The notes under the pieces were generated by a model, which saw only the letters and a program-made list of their open reading frames with translations, searched no databases and was not told the origin of the DNA. A stretch of DNA of 64,000 nucleotides, from positions 12,176,959 to 12,240,958 of the forward strand of contig NW_020954630.1 of the NCBI RefSeq assembly GCF_900497805.2, in the 5' to 3' direction. The DNA comes from Vombatus ursinus (taxonomy: Eukaryota > Chordata > Mammalia > Diprotodontia > Vombatidae). Shown here piece by piece: positions 32,744 through 43,447 of this stretch. Position 1 is the stretch's first letter; each line of letters begins with the position of its first letter. A program made the translations under genes and the position numbers.

Positions 32744-33335
32744 TTAAGTAAGAATGTGGTGCTTTGAATTACAATTTTTAGACTGCATACATTCATTGAT
32801 ACTTAAGTGTGAGATTTTTGTCCAAAGACCAATAAATGGATATGCTACCAGAGTTGGAACACAAGATTGTTGCAGCAAGAGGGAAGAGTGGCTCATAGGT
32901 TTTTCTTGCAGGGTAAATAAAGGAATTGATGGAGTTGTTTTCATTGTGTGTCCAAAAACAAGAAGAAAAATAATTTCTTGGGATATTTATTCATCTAATG
33001 CCACAGTACTCATAATGAATGTTAGCAAAAAAGAGCATCATAAAAATAAAAGTTTCTGCTCCATTTATTGTAGAGAATGGATAAGTAGAGAGAAGTTCTA
33101 CAGAGAACTTGATAAGATCCTCCAAATCAAGTCAGCTTGTATTTTGATACGTGGTAACTTCATTGTAAAGGTATGGGAATAGACAAGGTATCCAATATAC
33201 CCTGGAAAACATTTCACAACAAGGTATGAGAAAGATGAAAAACTTAATGACTACATAGAACCTTTGTACTTCTATATGACAAATACTTTCTTGGAGAAAA
33301 TGAGAAGCTGTGGGATATGACAAACAATGAGTAAA
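32744..33335 (+). mobile_element. RTE-type LINE endonuclease fragment
   Basis: The 142-codon stretch at 32754-33182 resembles the APE-like endonuclease of RTE LINEs. 'GIDGVVFIVCPKTRRKIISWD' (shown as two parts in families: GVGFIVSP then ALLSWxP), '...REKFYRELDKIL' (for DEFYxxLxxxL) and 'ILIRGNFIVKV' (for xLLGDFNARVG) keep their order and spacing. 'DYIEPLYFYMTNTF' after a frame change fits 'LLLITNTLF'. The catalytic aspartate of GDFN reads as glycine-asparagine context 'RGNF', so it is inactive. Confidence 0.6.
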
Positions 33336-33872
33336 ATCACAAAAAAATGAAATTATATTTTAACATGGGGAAAACATTGTTTTGTAAAAGTTATTCTGAG
33401 ATCAGCTATCTGTGTAAAGTGAGACACTGACTTTTTAGAGCAAAGGTCAAAATGAGTGTAAAACTAGGACAAAGAATAGATACATATGAGAAAAGGTTAT
33501 AGTATGTAAACAACTACATCCTAACCAAGAAGGGAGAAATGTATAGGAAAAAAGCCATTGACACTCACAACAATTGCATTCAGAAATTTAACTAATACCT
33601 ATTATTTCCCTTTACAAAAGAACAAAATAGTGCCCTCCCCCAGGGGAAAAAAACCCCAAACCCTAATAAGCAAATCTTTTGAATTACTTGCTAAGCAGAC
33701 CTCTGGCAGCCAAGGAAGCCATCTCTTTAGAGTAAAACTTGTTTGTATTGGCAAAGATGTCTAAAGATGAAAATGGTGTTTCAGGGCCTGTGCGAAAATA
33801 GGCACTTTAATGTTCACTTTACAGAGCTGTGAGTTGTCCTGACCAATGGAAAAGAACTGGGAATTTTAACTT
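33336..33872. other. Unassigned intronic sequence
   Basis: Possibly further degraded LINE sequence, but nothing can be assigned. A 68-codon open frame at 33558-33764 shows no domain. Confidence 0.35.
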
Positions 33873-33950
33873 TACTAGATAAGACTAAACTAGTAACCTA
33901 CTAGATAAGACTAAACTAGTAACCTACTAGATAAGACTAAACTAGTAACC
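33873..33950. repeat. Exact threefold 26-bp tandem repeat
   Basis: A 26-base unit beginning TACTAGATAAGACTAAACTA occurs three times without a mismatch at 33873-33898, 33899-33924 and 33925-33950. The perfect identity implies a recent local expansion. Confidence 0.98.
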
Positions 33951-34049
33951 TAGTGATACCCTTACAAAGATACAAAGAGAAAGGTATGTGTATGTGCGCA
34001 TTTGTGCATATGTTTATGTAAAGAGAACGTATAATTGATGTACTATTAT

Positions 34050-34300
34050 AGTATCAGAGAACTAGAATGAAAGCCCATCACTTGGGTAATGGTTGACCAA
34101 ATTGTGACATATGAATGTGGTGGAATATTATTGTATTATAGGGAATGATCATTATAAAGAATTCATAGAAATTTGGAAAGACTAACGTCAACTGACCCAG
34201 AAAGAAATGAACAGAACAAGGAAAACGTTGACCAAAATAATGTACAAGGAAACATTATTCAAAGATTGTAGGACTGTAATATAGTGTAATATAGTAAAGC
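34050..34300 (+). mobile_element. Old L1 3' ORF2 fragment
   Basis: 'cttgggtaatggttgaccaa', 'gtgacatatgaatgtggtgg', 'aatattattgtattataggg', 'tttggaaagactaacgtcaa' match the sense L1 ORF2 C-terminus. Confidence 0.75.
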
Positions 34301-34624
34301 CTGTCTCTGGTGTTTGAGGGGTGGGGGTTCTAAATGTGGAGTAGTTTTAAGAGCTTGGTTGGTCATGCTTTACTGTAGTGTATGTAGTTAGACATCAAGG
34401 AGGGTTCAGTAAGTGGGAGGCAAAGTGTCACTGAAAATTGACAGTAATACAAAAAAAAAGACCAATAAAACATTTTTTAAAAATCTTTGTACAGTTGTAT
34501 AAAAAATAATGGTGGGACTGTGAGCATTATTGCCTCATAAAACAATTAGTAGCCCTGGAGAGAAAAATCAGTTTAATAAAAGCTAGGCAAAATACCCAGC
34601 TAAGCAAAGCCTCTGTGATGAACT

Positions 34625-34745
34625 GTACGATCCTTAAGAATAGGACTTGTTGCATTTTTTTGTGTCTGGGTTCCTAGCACTTAGCATGGCACATAATAGA
34701 TACTTCATAAATGTTGGCTGATCAATTGTTGATTTAAAATCATTG
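34625..34745 (+). mobile_element. L2 3' end
   Basis: 'cgatccttaagaataggact', 'cctagcacttagcatggcac', 'cttcataaatgttggctgat' are an L2 tail. Confidence 0.75.
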
Positions 34746-34794
34746 ATGGATGAAACTAGAATGAGAGAAACGAACAGATCACAGATGGAAAAAA

Positions 34795-35170
34795 AACTGT
34801 CCCTGATGCCTGGAGGACACTTCAAATGCCACCTCTTTCAGGAAGCCTTCACTGATCCCTCACCTACTGGTGCCTCCCCACCAAAAAACAAAAACCTTAT
34901 ACTTTATAGTAATTATATGAGATTTATTTTTTTTCCTTTGTTTCCCTGATGGCATAGCACATCTGGCAGTGTGGCATTAATAACATGTCTCAAAACCAGG
35001 AATTGAATCTGAGTTGAGGGGTCCATGACATGCTGACTGTGTGAGGCTGCTCAAGTCACTCACTCTCTCAGTGTTCCTTAAACTAGTGAAATCACAGATT
35101 TGGTCCCTATCCCCACAACCCAGTACAGGGCCTGACATATAGTAGGTACTTCGTAAAAACTTTCTGACTA
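34795..35170 (+). mobile_element. L2 3' region interrupted by a MIR-like SINE
   Basis: 'cttcaaatgccacctctttc', 'aggaagccttcactgatccc' (34820-34860) begin the L2 end. The tail 'cagggcctgacatatagtag', 'gtacttcgtaaaaactttct' closes it at 35110-35165. Between them, 34990-35095 holds a MIR-like block ('gctcaagtcactcactctct'). Confidence 0.65.
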
Positions 35171-35429
35171 ATCTGCAAACATTTTTATAATAAAATCTTT
35201 TCACCATTAAGAAGAGTGGTCTCTGATGTAATAGTGCCAGTCTTTGCTTTTAAGAAAAGTAGAAACAGCCCTAAGAAAGCAACAATGTGAAAGTATTAGG
35301 ACTAGACTAAGCATACACATAGGAGGCCCATGCTGGAGATAAGATAGTTTTGAGGGTGTTCAGTGATTGATTCTTAAGATATCTGAAGGAAGGGGCAAGT
35401 ACCAAAAGTGTGGGTAAAAATCAAGTATT

Positions 35430-35905
35430 CACAAGTAATATTTCACAAGACCCACTGTGCTTATTGTCTATATTCTGTTTTGAAAATGAAAAGGCTTTTG
35501 ATTTCAGTTAAAATAAATTGCCTTCACTCTTTTTCAGTAATGTCAGAATTATACATGATTTTTTGAAAGATAGAACAGATATCCTTGTATGATGATAGTG
35601 ATCATCAATATCAATAAAAATTTCAAAACCATAAAATAACCAAGAGAACATCAATAGCCATTAACCTATATACCTGCTTTCCTGTTTACATAAAATTTGT
35701 ATGAGAATAATCTTTGTATACTTTGTAGACGTTCTTGATGAAAGTATCAGTAAGGAACAAGTAGGTTTTTCTAGGCAATATTCCACAGTACACTTCATCT
35801 TTAATCTTACATAGTTGATTGAAAGGTTTGTAAAGATACAAGATCACACTGTGTTTATTGTTTATGCCTTAGGATACCCAAACCTATATCTATATCATCA
35901 TGAAA
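35430..35905 (+). mobile_element. RTE-type LINE reverse-transcriptase fragments, out of order
   Basis: 35640-35880 encodes, with small frame changes, 'CLLSCLHKICMRIIF', 'LDESISKEQVGFSRQYSTV' and 'LIERF'. These match RTE RT motifs YRPISLLxxxYKIxxRII, LDExIxxEQAGFRxxxST and QLIERx. Just upstream, 35440-35590 encodes 'QDPLCLL...EKAFDF' and 'RIIHDFLKDRTDI', which belong after those motifs. Either two separate copies or a rearrangement. Confidence 0.7.
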
Positions 35906-36119
35906 TGAGTTCTAATACTAAAATACTGCATTTTACTTGCATTTAAAGAAAATGGATGTATTATTTTTAAAATTAGGGCATATTTTTGGTAGGAAATAAA
36001 GCTGCTAAATATGTTGTCTTTAAAATACAGTAAGTATGTTGTCTTTAAAATTATCAAACATTTTTGGTAAGAAATAAAAATACTAAATTGCTCATGAGTC
36101 TTCAGAATCTTTTATCCGT

Positions 36120-36214
36120 ATCACAAGCCTGATTTATGGCCTTCCATGCCTTCCACAAACTAGCTTCTTCCTACCTTTCCAGTCTTCTACCTTATCATTC
36201 CTTTTTAGGCATTC
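36120..36214 (+). mobile_element. L2 fragment
   Basis: 'tttatggccttccatgcctt', 'cttcctacctttccagtctt' fits L2 ('tcctacctttccagccttct'). Cut off by the CR1-like element. Confidence 0.65.
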
Positions 36215-36990
36215 TTACTGATCCACAGTATTTAGTTGGAAGGCACCTCAGAGACCATCCCGTCCAACCCATACCTGAACGAGAAATCCTTTACAATATT
36301 TTCAGTAAGTGTTTATCGAGCCATTTATGTCTCCCAAAGCAGCCCCTTCTACTTTGGTGATAGGTCAAATTGTTGGGGGGGGGAGGCTTTTTTTGTTTGT
36401 TTGTTTTTACATCAAACCCAAATCAGCTTCCTTGAAACTTCTGCCTTCTGGAGAAACTGAATAAAACTAATCTTTCTTCCATATAACAGCCTTTCATATT
36501 TTTGCATACAACTGTTGTCATGTCTGGTGTAAGTCTTCATTCTGCCAGGCTTAACATCTTCAGTCCCTTCTACAGAATGACATATGCCATGATTCCAAGA
36601 TCTTTCAATATCTAGTGGTGCTCTTCTTCAGATACTCTCCAACACGGTAATGTTCTTACTAAAATGCTGCACCCAGAAGTGAATAAAATAATCCAATTAT
36701 ATGTAGTCTGACCAAGGCAGATAGCTAAAATGGCTTCCCCTTTTGAGTGGTTCTCAAAACTTTATTTTTCCTCTTTGCCTAATATTTTTCTTTGTCAGGA
36801 AGAAATGCTACGAAAGACAGGATAGTCAGGAGATTCTGTCATGGTCATAAGGTCACCATTCTGTGTAAATTCTTTGTAATTTGCAGGAAACTCATATGTG
36901 TATGTTAGATTACAATTATAAGTTCCATAGAATTCGTAGTATTTGGTGTGCGTTTTGAGAACCAGTTTTTAAGATACTGCCTCCATAGGT
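36215..36990 (-). mobile_element. CR1/L3-like LINE 3' region, antisense
   Basis: 'ggaaggcacctcagagacca', 'tcccgtccaacccatacctg', 'cagccccttctactttggtg', 'gcttcctt', 'ctgccaggcttaacatcttc', 'cttcttcagatactctccaa', 'aaaatgctgcacccagaagt' and 'tgtagtctgaccaaggcaga' follow the CR1 antisense order closely. Confidence 0.8.
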
Positions 36991-37390
36991 GTAGCTTAAG
37001 ATAGTATTAGCTTTTTGGTTGCCCATGAATCAACATTGTTATTTTTTTTTTATGACCTGATATCTGTGTCTAAAAAAGTTGGTTTTAAGAGCTCACTTGA
37101 CTTTACGTTTATCTTTATTAAATTTTATCACATTAGATTTGTCCCAGTGTTGAGAGTTTTTGAATCCTCACTCTCATCCAGTATGTTAGCTATCCTTTTG
37201 TGTTGCGTGCAGAATTGATAAGCATATCATCTTAACCCAGAAATATTTCCTAAAGGCCTTAAAAGTTCAGATTAATCATTAATAACTGTTCTTTGGATCT
37301 CAAATTCAAGATTTGCATCTTGAATTCACCTAAACACCTAGCTGAACTAAATCAACAGTGTTCTTTGATGTACCAGGCTAGTCATATTGT
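36991..37390. other. CR1-like continuation and unassigned sequence
   Basis: 'gtattagctttttggttgcc' (37000-37020) still fits the CR1-like LINE ('cattagcttttttggctgcc'), followed by 'ttttatcacattagatttg'. After about 37160 nothing is recognisable. Confidence 0.45.
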
Positions 37391-38598
37391 TGTTCTGGAC
37401 TGGGCCTGACTCAGGCCAGTCCCGTGGTAGTTTATGTTCCGTATTTCGAGTGAAATGTGACACTCATAGATCATCAGCAGTTAACAAAAGATTTGCTTAG
37501 CCATGGCTGGAGAAGGGTATTTAACAAGGATAGACATTGAGGTCATCAAGCTGATTAACCAGAGTGAAGCTCACTTTCGTGAGTTTCCCTTCCATTTTCC
37601 AGCAACCAAGCATCACAGCACTCCTGAAACTTTTCATGTTTTCTTTGTTCTTAGGTGGCTGGGAAATGATGTCAACAACTTGAACCTTGAATCCCCTAAG
37701 CCAGTCACATCTCTAGGATGATCTCAATACCATTTTTTTCCCCAATCATAGAATCCTATATTTTGAACGGAAAGGGACTTCTGAGGTCATGCTTTCTTTT
37801 TTTTTTCCCCTTAATAATATTTTATTTTTTTCCAGTTACATGTAAAGATAGTTTTCAACATTCATTTTTGTAAAATTTTGAGTTCCAAGTTTTTCTCCTT
37901 CCCTCTTCCCCAAGACAGCAAGCAATCTGATATAGGTTATACAGGTACAATCATGTTAAACATATTTCCACATTAGTCATGTTGTGAAAGAAGAAACAGA
38001 ACAAAAGGGAAAAACTATGAGAAAGAAAAAACAAAAAATAGTGAAAATAGTATGCTTTGATCTACATTCAGACTCCATAGTTCTTTCTTTGGATGAGAAT
38101 AGCATTTTCCATCACAAATCTTTTGGAATTGTCTTGGATTGTTGTATTGCTGAGAAGAGCTAAGTCTGTCATAGTTAATCATCACACAATGTTGCTATTA
38201 CTGTGTGCAGTGTTCTCCTGGTTCTGCTCACTTCACTCGACATCAGTTCATGTAAATCTTTCCAGATTTTTCTGAAGTCCACCTGCTCATCATTTCTTAT
38301 AACACAGTAGTATTCCATTACATGCATATACCACAACTTTTCAGCCTCCCCAGTTGATGGGCATCCCCTCAATTTCCAATTATTTGCCACTATGAAAAAA
38401 ACTGCTATAAATATTTTTGTACATGTACATATTTTGTACATTTTCCCTTTTTTATGATGTCTTTGGGATACAGACCTAGAAGTGGTATTGCTGGGTCAAA
38501 GGGTATGCACAGTTTGGTTGCCCTTGATCTCAATAGGAAAAATTAACCTAACTTGTTTGGGACCAGGGGTTAGGATATTGCACCTACCACATCTGTCA
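37391..38598 (-). mobile_element. LTR-like repeat copy 1, split by an L1 insertion
   Basis: 37391-37729 and 38536-38598 together align along their length with 39317-39678. Shared words include 'cagttaac', 'ttagccatg' / 'ttggccatga', 'gatgtcaaca', 'gagccaatca'-like and 'aggaaaaa.t' followed by 'cctaactt'. The pair is about 360-400 bp, with TG...CA-type ends and, on the - strand, a CCAAT-like 'gattggc' and AATAAA near the 3' side. This suggests a fossil retroviral-type solo LTR of old age. No internal viral region is seen. The family is not identified. Confidence 0.45.
37730..38525 (-). mobile_element. 5'-truncated L1 nested in the LTR-like repeat
   Basis: From about 37797 the + strand reads the antisense L1 3'UTR ('aagacagcaagcaatctgat', 'cattagtcatgttgtgaaag'). 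The ORF2 C-terminus follows at 38175-38441 (-): 'VANNWKLRGCPSTGEAEKLW' and 'MEYYCVIRNDEQVDF'. GATCTCAATA occurs at 37720-37729 and 38526-38535, a likely 10-bp target duplication. The 60-odd bases at 37730-37795 lie between the duplication and the L1 tail. They contain a MIR/THER1-like piece ('aatcatagaatcctatattt'). Confidence 0.85.
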
Positions 38599-38627
38599 TG
38601 AAAAAAAAAATTAATCTGGCATGACGA

Positions 38628-39200
38628 TGCTGACTCTTTCTGATTAAAGGACTTGAACTGAGCCTTGAAGGAAGCTAGACAATTTCTGAGGTGGTAAAGG
38701 AGCGTGTTACAAGCAAGAGGGACAACTCGTATCCATGGAATAGAAAGTAGACTAGCTTTAGCTGGTACCTGAAGTACATGAAGGAGCATAATGTGCAATA
38801 ATCCTAGAAAGGTAGGTTGAAGACATATCACAAAGGAATCTAAATGCCAAAAAATGGAACCATTGGAATTGGAGAGTGACATGCCTGAGAAATGTAAATT
38901 CGTCACCCATGTGGAAAATGAATTGGGGAGGGGAGAGGCTAGAGACAGGTAGACCAATTAGGAAGTTATTACAGTAGTCCAGGTCTAAGTGATAAGCATC
39001 TTAGAATAAGAGAAATGAAGGGATGGAAAGAAAAGAAGTTGAATTATGGAGAGGCATTATCTAAGAAAGAACCTAGACTATTTGTGTGCGGTTCTGTTCA
39101 TGACTTTTCATGAGTGATACAGAAAAGATTTAGAGGAAGATGGCTAAAATAATTAAGAAATATGAGAGTAGATTGGAAGCATGAAACTGATAATAAGAAT
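38628..39200 (-). mobile_element. L2 LINE fragment, antisense
   Basis: 'cttgaactgagccttgaagg', 'tacatgaaggagcataatgt', 'gcaataatcctagaaaggta', 'ctaaatgccaaa', 'agaccaattaggaagttatt' and 'acagtagtccaggtctaagt' are antisense L2. The open frame at 38496-38957 (-) is this L2 read in its own sense and is broken. Confidence 0.85.
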
Positions 39201-39316
39201 TCTTTACTCTGATCATATGAAGATTAGCAAGGGAGAATGAGCGAGGTTTAAAATCATAAAGGGTAAAAGATTTTATCTAACTTCAGTATATCAGATGTAG
39301 AGGGATATCCTTTAAC

Positions 39317-39678
39317 TGTTCTGTACTTGACATGGGCCAATTGCCTGATAGTTTAGGTTCAATATTAGAATAAAATGAGACATTTCTAGGTCATTCAACA
39401 GTTAACCAAAAAAAGATTTATTTACTTGGCCATGATAGAAGGATATTCAACAAGAATAGAGAGGCACTGAGGTCACCTTGAATTAATTTAGTTGAGTGAA
39501 TTTACCTGCTCATCAGCCAAGCTTCAGAGCACTCCTGGTAGACATGGCTGCTTTGTTCAGGTGATGTCAACAGTCAGCACCTTTTCTCCCCTGAGCCAAT
39601 CATATCTCAGGGGATGGTCCAATACCTTTTTAGGAAAAACTGGCCTAACTTACATGAGTTAAGATATCGCTTCTGTCA
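39317..39678 (-). mobile_element. LTR-like repeat copy 2
   Basis: The second, uninterrupted copy of the repeat described at 37391-38598: 'tgttctgtacttgacatggg' at one end and 'gttaagatatcgcttctgtc' at the other. On the - strand it has 'gattggctcagggg' and 'gtaaataaatc' in LTR-like positions. About 700 bp of unrelated L2 sequence separates the two copies, so they are not the two ends of one provirus. Fossil, family unknown. Confidence 0.45.
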
Positions 39679-40049
39679 CAGAGGTAAATTAAAATAGAAG
39701 AAAGTAAAGGTAAAATAAGCTTAGAGAAGTTATTACTCCTAACAAATTGAAATTTAATTTTATTAGAACTGTAAATTTTCTCAAATAGTATTCATTATAT
39801 AAAATCATGGATGATAGAATGAACTATAATCGGATTCTTAGGAAATGAGGTAGTTTTGGGAATACATCCCCAGTCTTTCTCAGCAAATGTCAAAGACATG
39901 CTTTAATGGATGGTTTTTGGGTCTGATTTAATGACATTTTTTTCTTCCAATTGGGTAGAATTTTTTAAATAGTTTGCTATATTACTGTCTATCCATACAG
40001 TTTATGATATCAAATAGAGTTTATCTTATATCCTTTAAATAGATATTTA

Positions 40050-40195
40050 ACAGCAGCAACAACCAACAAAATATTTTGTGTATACTATGTATTATGCACT
40101 GGATTAGATTAAAAGAGGATGCAGAGATGTATAATAAAAGGAACTTGTTTTACACAAGTGCTCTCAAGTAGTAGATAGGTAATTTTAAAAGGCTC
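40050..40195 (-). mobile_element. L2 3' end, antisense
   Basis: 'gtatactatgtattatgcac', 'aagaggatgcagagatgtat' and 'caagtgctctcaagtagtag' form a diverged inverted L2 tail. Confidence 0.5.
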
Positions 40196-41025
40196 TCTCA
40201 GCCACTGTACAAAAGGTGCCAAATGAATCAACCCACTTATGTGGTTTGAATACTTAAAGGTTGCCATATAAAAATTATCACCTGATATACCTTATTTTTT
40301 TTGTTTTAATACATTAATTTTTATTAGCAAAGACAGAACTAGCTTACTCATTCATTGTTCTTTCAGTTTTCATCAATAACTTCAAAATTGAAAAAATCCT
40401 AAAGTATGTATGTGATGATATAGTAAAATGTAGTGTTATTTACTATTTTAAAATGTGTTTTCTCTGTTTATCTGAGATTATGCAGTTTTTGAGAATCAGT
40501 TGTTTTAACTTCTATTCCTTGTAGGCTCATCTAAATTAGGATGTTGGAAATTCCCAGGTGTTAATTATTTCAATATTTCTTAAATCCAAGGAACACTGAC
40601 AGTAAGAGTGTTGAATTTTTAGAAAAATGCCTCTTTGTTTTCTAGTTTGCCTTATTCTTAAAATAAAAGACACACTCAGTTCCTATAGTTTTTTCTTTAT
40701 TATAATTGTAATTCTTGCTTGTTCTTTGTGATGATTTTTTAAAATAATTTAAAGAGGATCATAAGTTTATAATATAATTTCTAAACCTAAAAAACAAAGT
40801 TTTTGCTTTAGTAGCTTCCAACTTTCACTTTTACAGCAGTTGACAATATTCCTGCAATAATTTTTGGATGACATAGCTTCTGCTAGGTTAGACCTTACCC
40901 AGTACTTCATCTAAGTATACTTTCAAGCTGTTCCATGATAAGTTTAACCTTGATTAGCCATAGCTAATCACTGCTTAGAATCTAAGCCGGTGCTTAAGAT
41001 GCCAGAGTAAAATTTATCTCCTACG
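40196..41025. other. Unassigned AT-rich intronic sequence
   Basis: Nothing recognised. Unique-looking, no open frame of note. Confidence 0.4.
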
Positions 41026-41029
41026 AGGT

Positions 41030-41225
41030 CGTAGGATCATAGATTTAGAGCTAAAAGGAACATTAGGGCTTATTTAATCTAACCTTTTCATTTTATAGAT
41101 GAGGAACATGATATGGTTAAATGATCTACCCAGGGTCATAAATTCAATAAGTGACAGAACCAAGACTTTCACCCAGGTCATCCGATTTCCAACATCAAGT
41201 ATTCTTTCCCAGTATGCCATATTGA
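41030..41225 (-). repeat. THER1/MIR SINE, antisense, nearly complete
   Basis: 'atcatagatttagagctaaa', 'cattttatagatgaggaaca', 'gatctacccagggtcataaa', 'cacccaggtcatccgatttc', 'ctttcccagtatgccat' follow the THER1 antisense order. Confidence 0.8.
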
Positions 41226-41454
41226 ATGTGAAATTATAAATTCATTGAAACAAAATAGGCAAAATATAGCTTTCTCGCAGAGTCCATTGTTGTATTTTAT
41301 TATTTTGTTTCTATTAGGAAGGTCTTTGTGGCATTTGTTTTAATCCAGAATATTTGAGTATTGTACCTCTGATATTTCCAAAAATATGTTGTCATGTGTA
41401 AGATAGAAAAAACTATCAACTATAGTCCTTGCCATCAAGGAGATGAGGAAGAGG

Positions 41455-41705
41455 AAGATACTTTATATTTATTTAGTAATTTAGAACCTTCAAAATACTT
41501 TCACATTCATTATCTCATTTGAACTCTGAAAGTCCATGAGTCTAACAGGACAGATATTGTTATTCCAGCCCCCCCCCCTTTTTTTTTGGAAAGGGTAAAA
41601 TGCAGGCCAAAGAGATTAAATTACCTAGCCAAGGTCAAATAGTTAATAAGTAAAACTAGAACAAGAACCGTGGTAGAGCATTCTTTCCACCATATCATAC
41701 AGCAG
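41455..41705 (-). repeat. MIR SINE, antisense
   Basis: 'tcattatctcatttgaactc', 'attaaattacctagccaagg', 'tcaaatagttaataagtaaa' and 'cattctttccaccatatcat' match an old antisense MIR. Confidence 0.65.
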
Positions 41706-41794
41706 GTTTGTTTTGTTTTGGGTTTTTTGTGTGCTTACATAAAATGTGAACTGTAATGGAAAAGGTACTTTTTAGTTCTATAATTCTCTGACAG

Positions 41795-41957
41795 TGCTTT
41801 GTTGTTTATTTTCAGTTTATTCTATATATAGCTTATTTGTTCATAGTTGTTTTCATGTTGTCTTCCTTGTTAGACTATGAGCTCCATGAGAATGGGGACT
41901 GTCTTCTGCCTTCTTTGTATCCTCTCTGTTTTAACAGAGTGCTTGGCACATAGTTGT
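41795..41957 (+). mobile_element. L2 3' end
   Basis: 'agactatgagctccatgaga', 'atggggactgtcttctgcct', 'cagagtgcttggcacatag' are an L2 tail. The SINE at 41958 is inserted right at the end. Confidence 0.8.
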
Positions 41958-42232
41958 TATTGTTCAGTCGTTTGGGTCTCATGACCCAAGGATGTTCCCA
42001 TGATTTTCTTTGTTTGTTTGTTTGTTTGTTAGTTTGGTTGGTTTTGTTTGGTTTTGTTTTGCAAAGTTACTGAAGCGATTTGCCATGTTCTTTTCCAGGG
42101 GCAAAGAGAAGGTAAGTGACTTGCCCAAGGTCACACAGCTATTAAGTGTCTGAGGCCAGATTTCAACTCACAGGGTTGATTCTTCCAGACTCTAGGCTGG
42201 GTGCTCTATCCACTTCCCCATGTAGCTGCTAT
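41958..42232 (-). repeat. Marsupial core-SINE with internal (GTTT)n expansion
   Basis: 'ttgttattgttcagtcgttt', 'gaagcgatttgccatgttct', 'gtgacttgcccaaggtcaca', 'gctctatccacttccccatg'. In place of 'ccttggcaaagata' there is a TTTG-rich tract at 42006-42060. Confidence 0.88.
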
Positions 42233-42235
42233 ACA

Positions 42236-42655
42236 TATAATGCCATATATACATTGTATTTTGGGGGGACTATTCACAGTATTTAAATGTATGATTTTTG
42301 CTTTCTGGTTTTCATAATAAAGACAGACCACATTCAATTGAACTTGTTTGCTTTTCTTTTTTTTTTTTTTTCTTACTTACTTAACACATCCTATTATAGT
42401 TTCCCTAGTCTAGCTCTACGGTCAATGTTGCCATCTTATGGATGAAAGTAAAATGAACACAGAAGCTCAGTTATTAATATAGTAAAATAATTGATCTCTT
42501 TTCTTTTATGTGGCACCATGGGCCAAAAATTGGGAAGGGTGAAGCTATCAATGCCCTTCCATTATTTTGAGCCATAATGCCTCAAAATGGCAGGGAGGAG
42601 TGGTATTGGTGGCATTCAGTAACCAAGGAAGTGAAAAACTTAACAACATATACAA
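42236..42655. other. Unassigned intronic sequence
   Basis: T-run at 42356-42372. The block 42400-42650 is less AT-rich and matches no repeat I know. No open frame. Confidence 0.35.
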
Positions 42656-42848
42656 AGAATGCCTTTCCTCTGAGAACATCTTCAATTTATACTGCATATA
42701 TCTTGTTTATACATAATTGTTTGCATTTTGTGTCTGCCATTATATTGTAAGTTCCTTGAGGGTAGGGACCATTTTTGCTTTTATATCCTCAACACTTTGA
42801 ATAGTGCCTGGTACCTAGTAGGTGCTTAATAAATAGTTGACCTGACTA
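42656..42848 (+). mobile_element. L2 3' end
   Basis: 'attgtaagttccttgagggt', 'gaatagtgcctggtacctag', 'gtgcttaataaatagttgac' are an L2 tail. Confidence 0.85.
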
Positions 42849-43139
42849 CAAGAAACCTCAGTCTTTAAAAGTTATTTGTATAGTACAGTTGGCTAATGCT
42901 AAAGCTCCTTAGTTCTGATGAATTTCCTTTGGAATTCAGGTACTAACCATGATGAGGTATGGATGGTAAGAGACATCTTTTATCTTATGAAATAGCTCTA
43001 CTCCTCACACCAATTTCAGTTGGTGTTATTTTTCTAGGTTCATAGAACATATCCATGTAAATTTCTACATATGACAAATGCCTCTCCAAATGAGTAATTC
43101 TGTAACAGAGCAAGGAGATAGAACCTATGCATAAAAGAT

Positions 43140-43262
43140 CATTCAGTCAGCTAACAAGCATTTATTAGGTGCTTACCAATTTGCAATTTACTGTGCTAGA
43201 GAAACATGTTTTAAAAATTAAATAATTCCTACTCTCAAAGATCAGTTTTCTACTGGAAGAGC
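43140..43262 (-). mobile_element. L2 3' end, antisense
   Basis: 'cagtcagctaacaagcattt', 'attaggtgcttaccaatttg' and 'cctactctcaaagatcagtt' are an inverted L2 tail. Confidence 0.7.
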
Positions 43263-43447
43263 TTTGTTTAACTGCATCTGGTTTAAGGACATCTTCTGAG
43301 GCCTTAAAGAGGGATGATGATGAACAATGCTGTGAATATTTTCAAGTCTCACAAAGATGACTTTCTAGCTGTTTTGTACGGGAAGGTTCCTATCTCTGGT
43401 ATACACTGGTCACGTCATCTTATTGTCTTGGGAGTCTAGGGCAGTCG

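Noticed and set aside
32754-33182. 142-codon + strand frame as a possible host gene.
   Set aside because: Its motifs follow the order of an RTE LINE endonuclease and the key active-site residue is lost.
38496-38957. 153-codon - strand frame, the longest open frame in the window.
   Set aside because: It reads through L2 LINE sequence and the end of the LTR-like repeat; no host gene.
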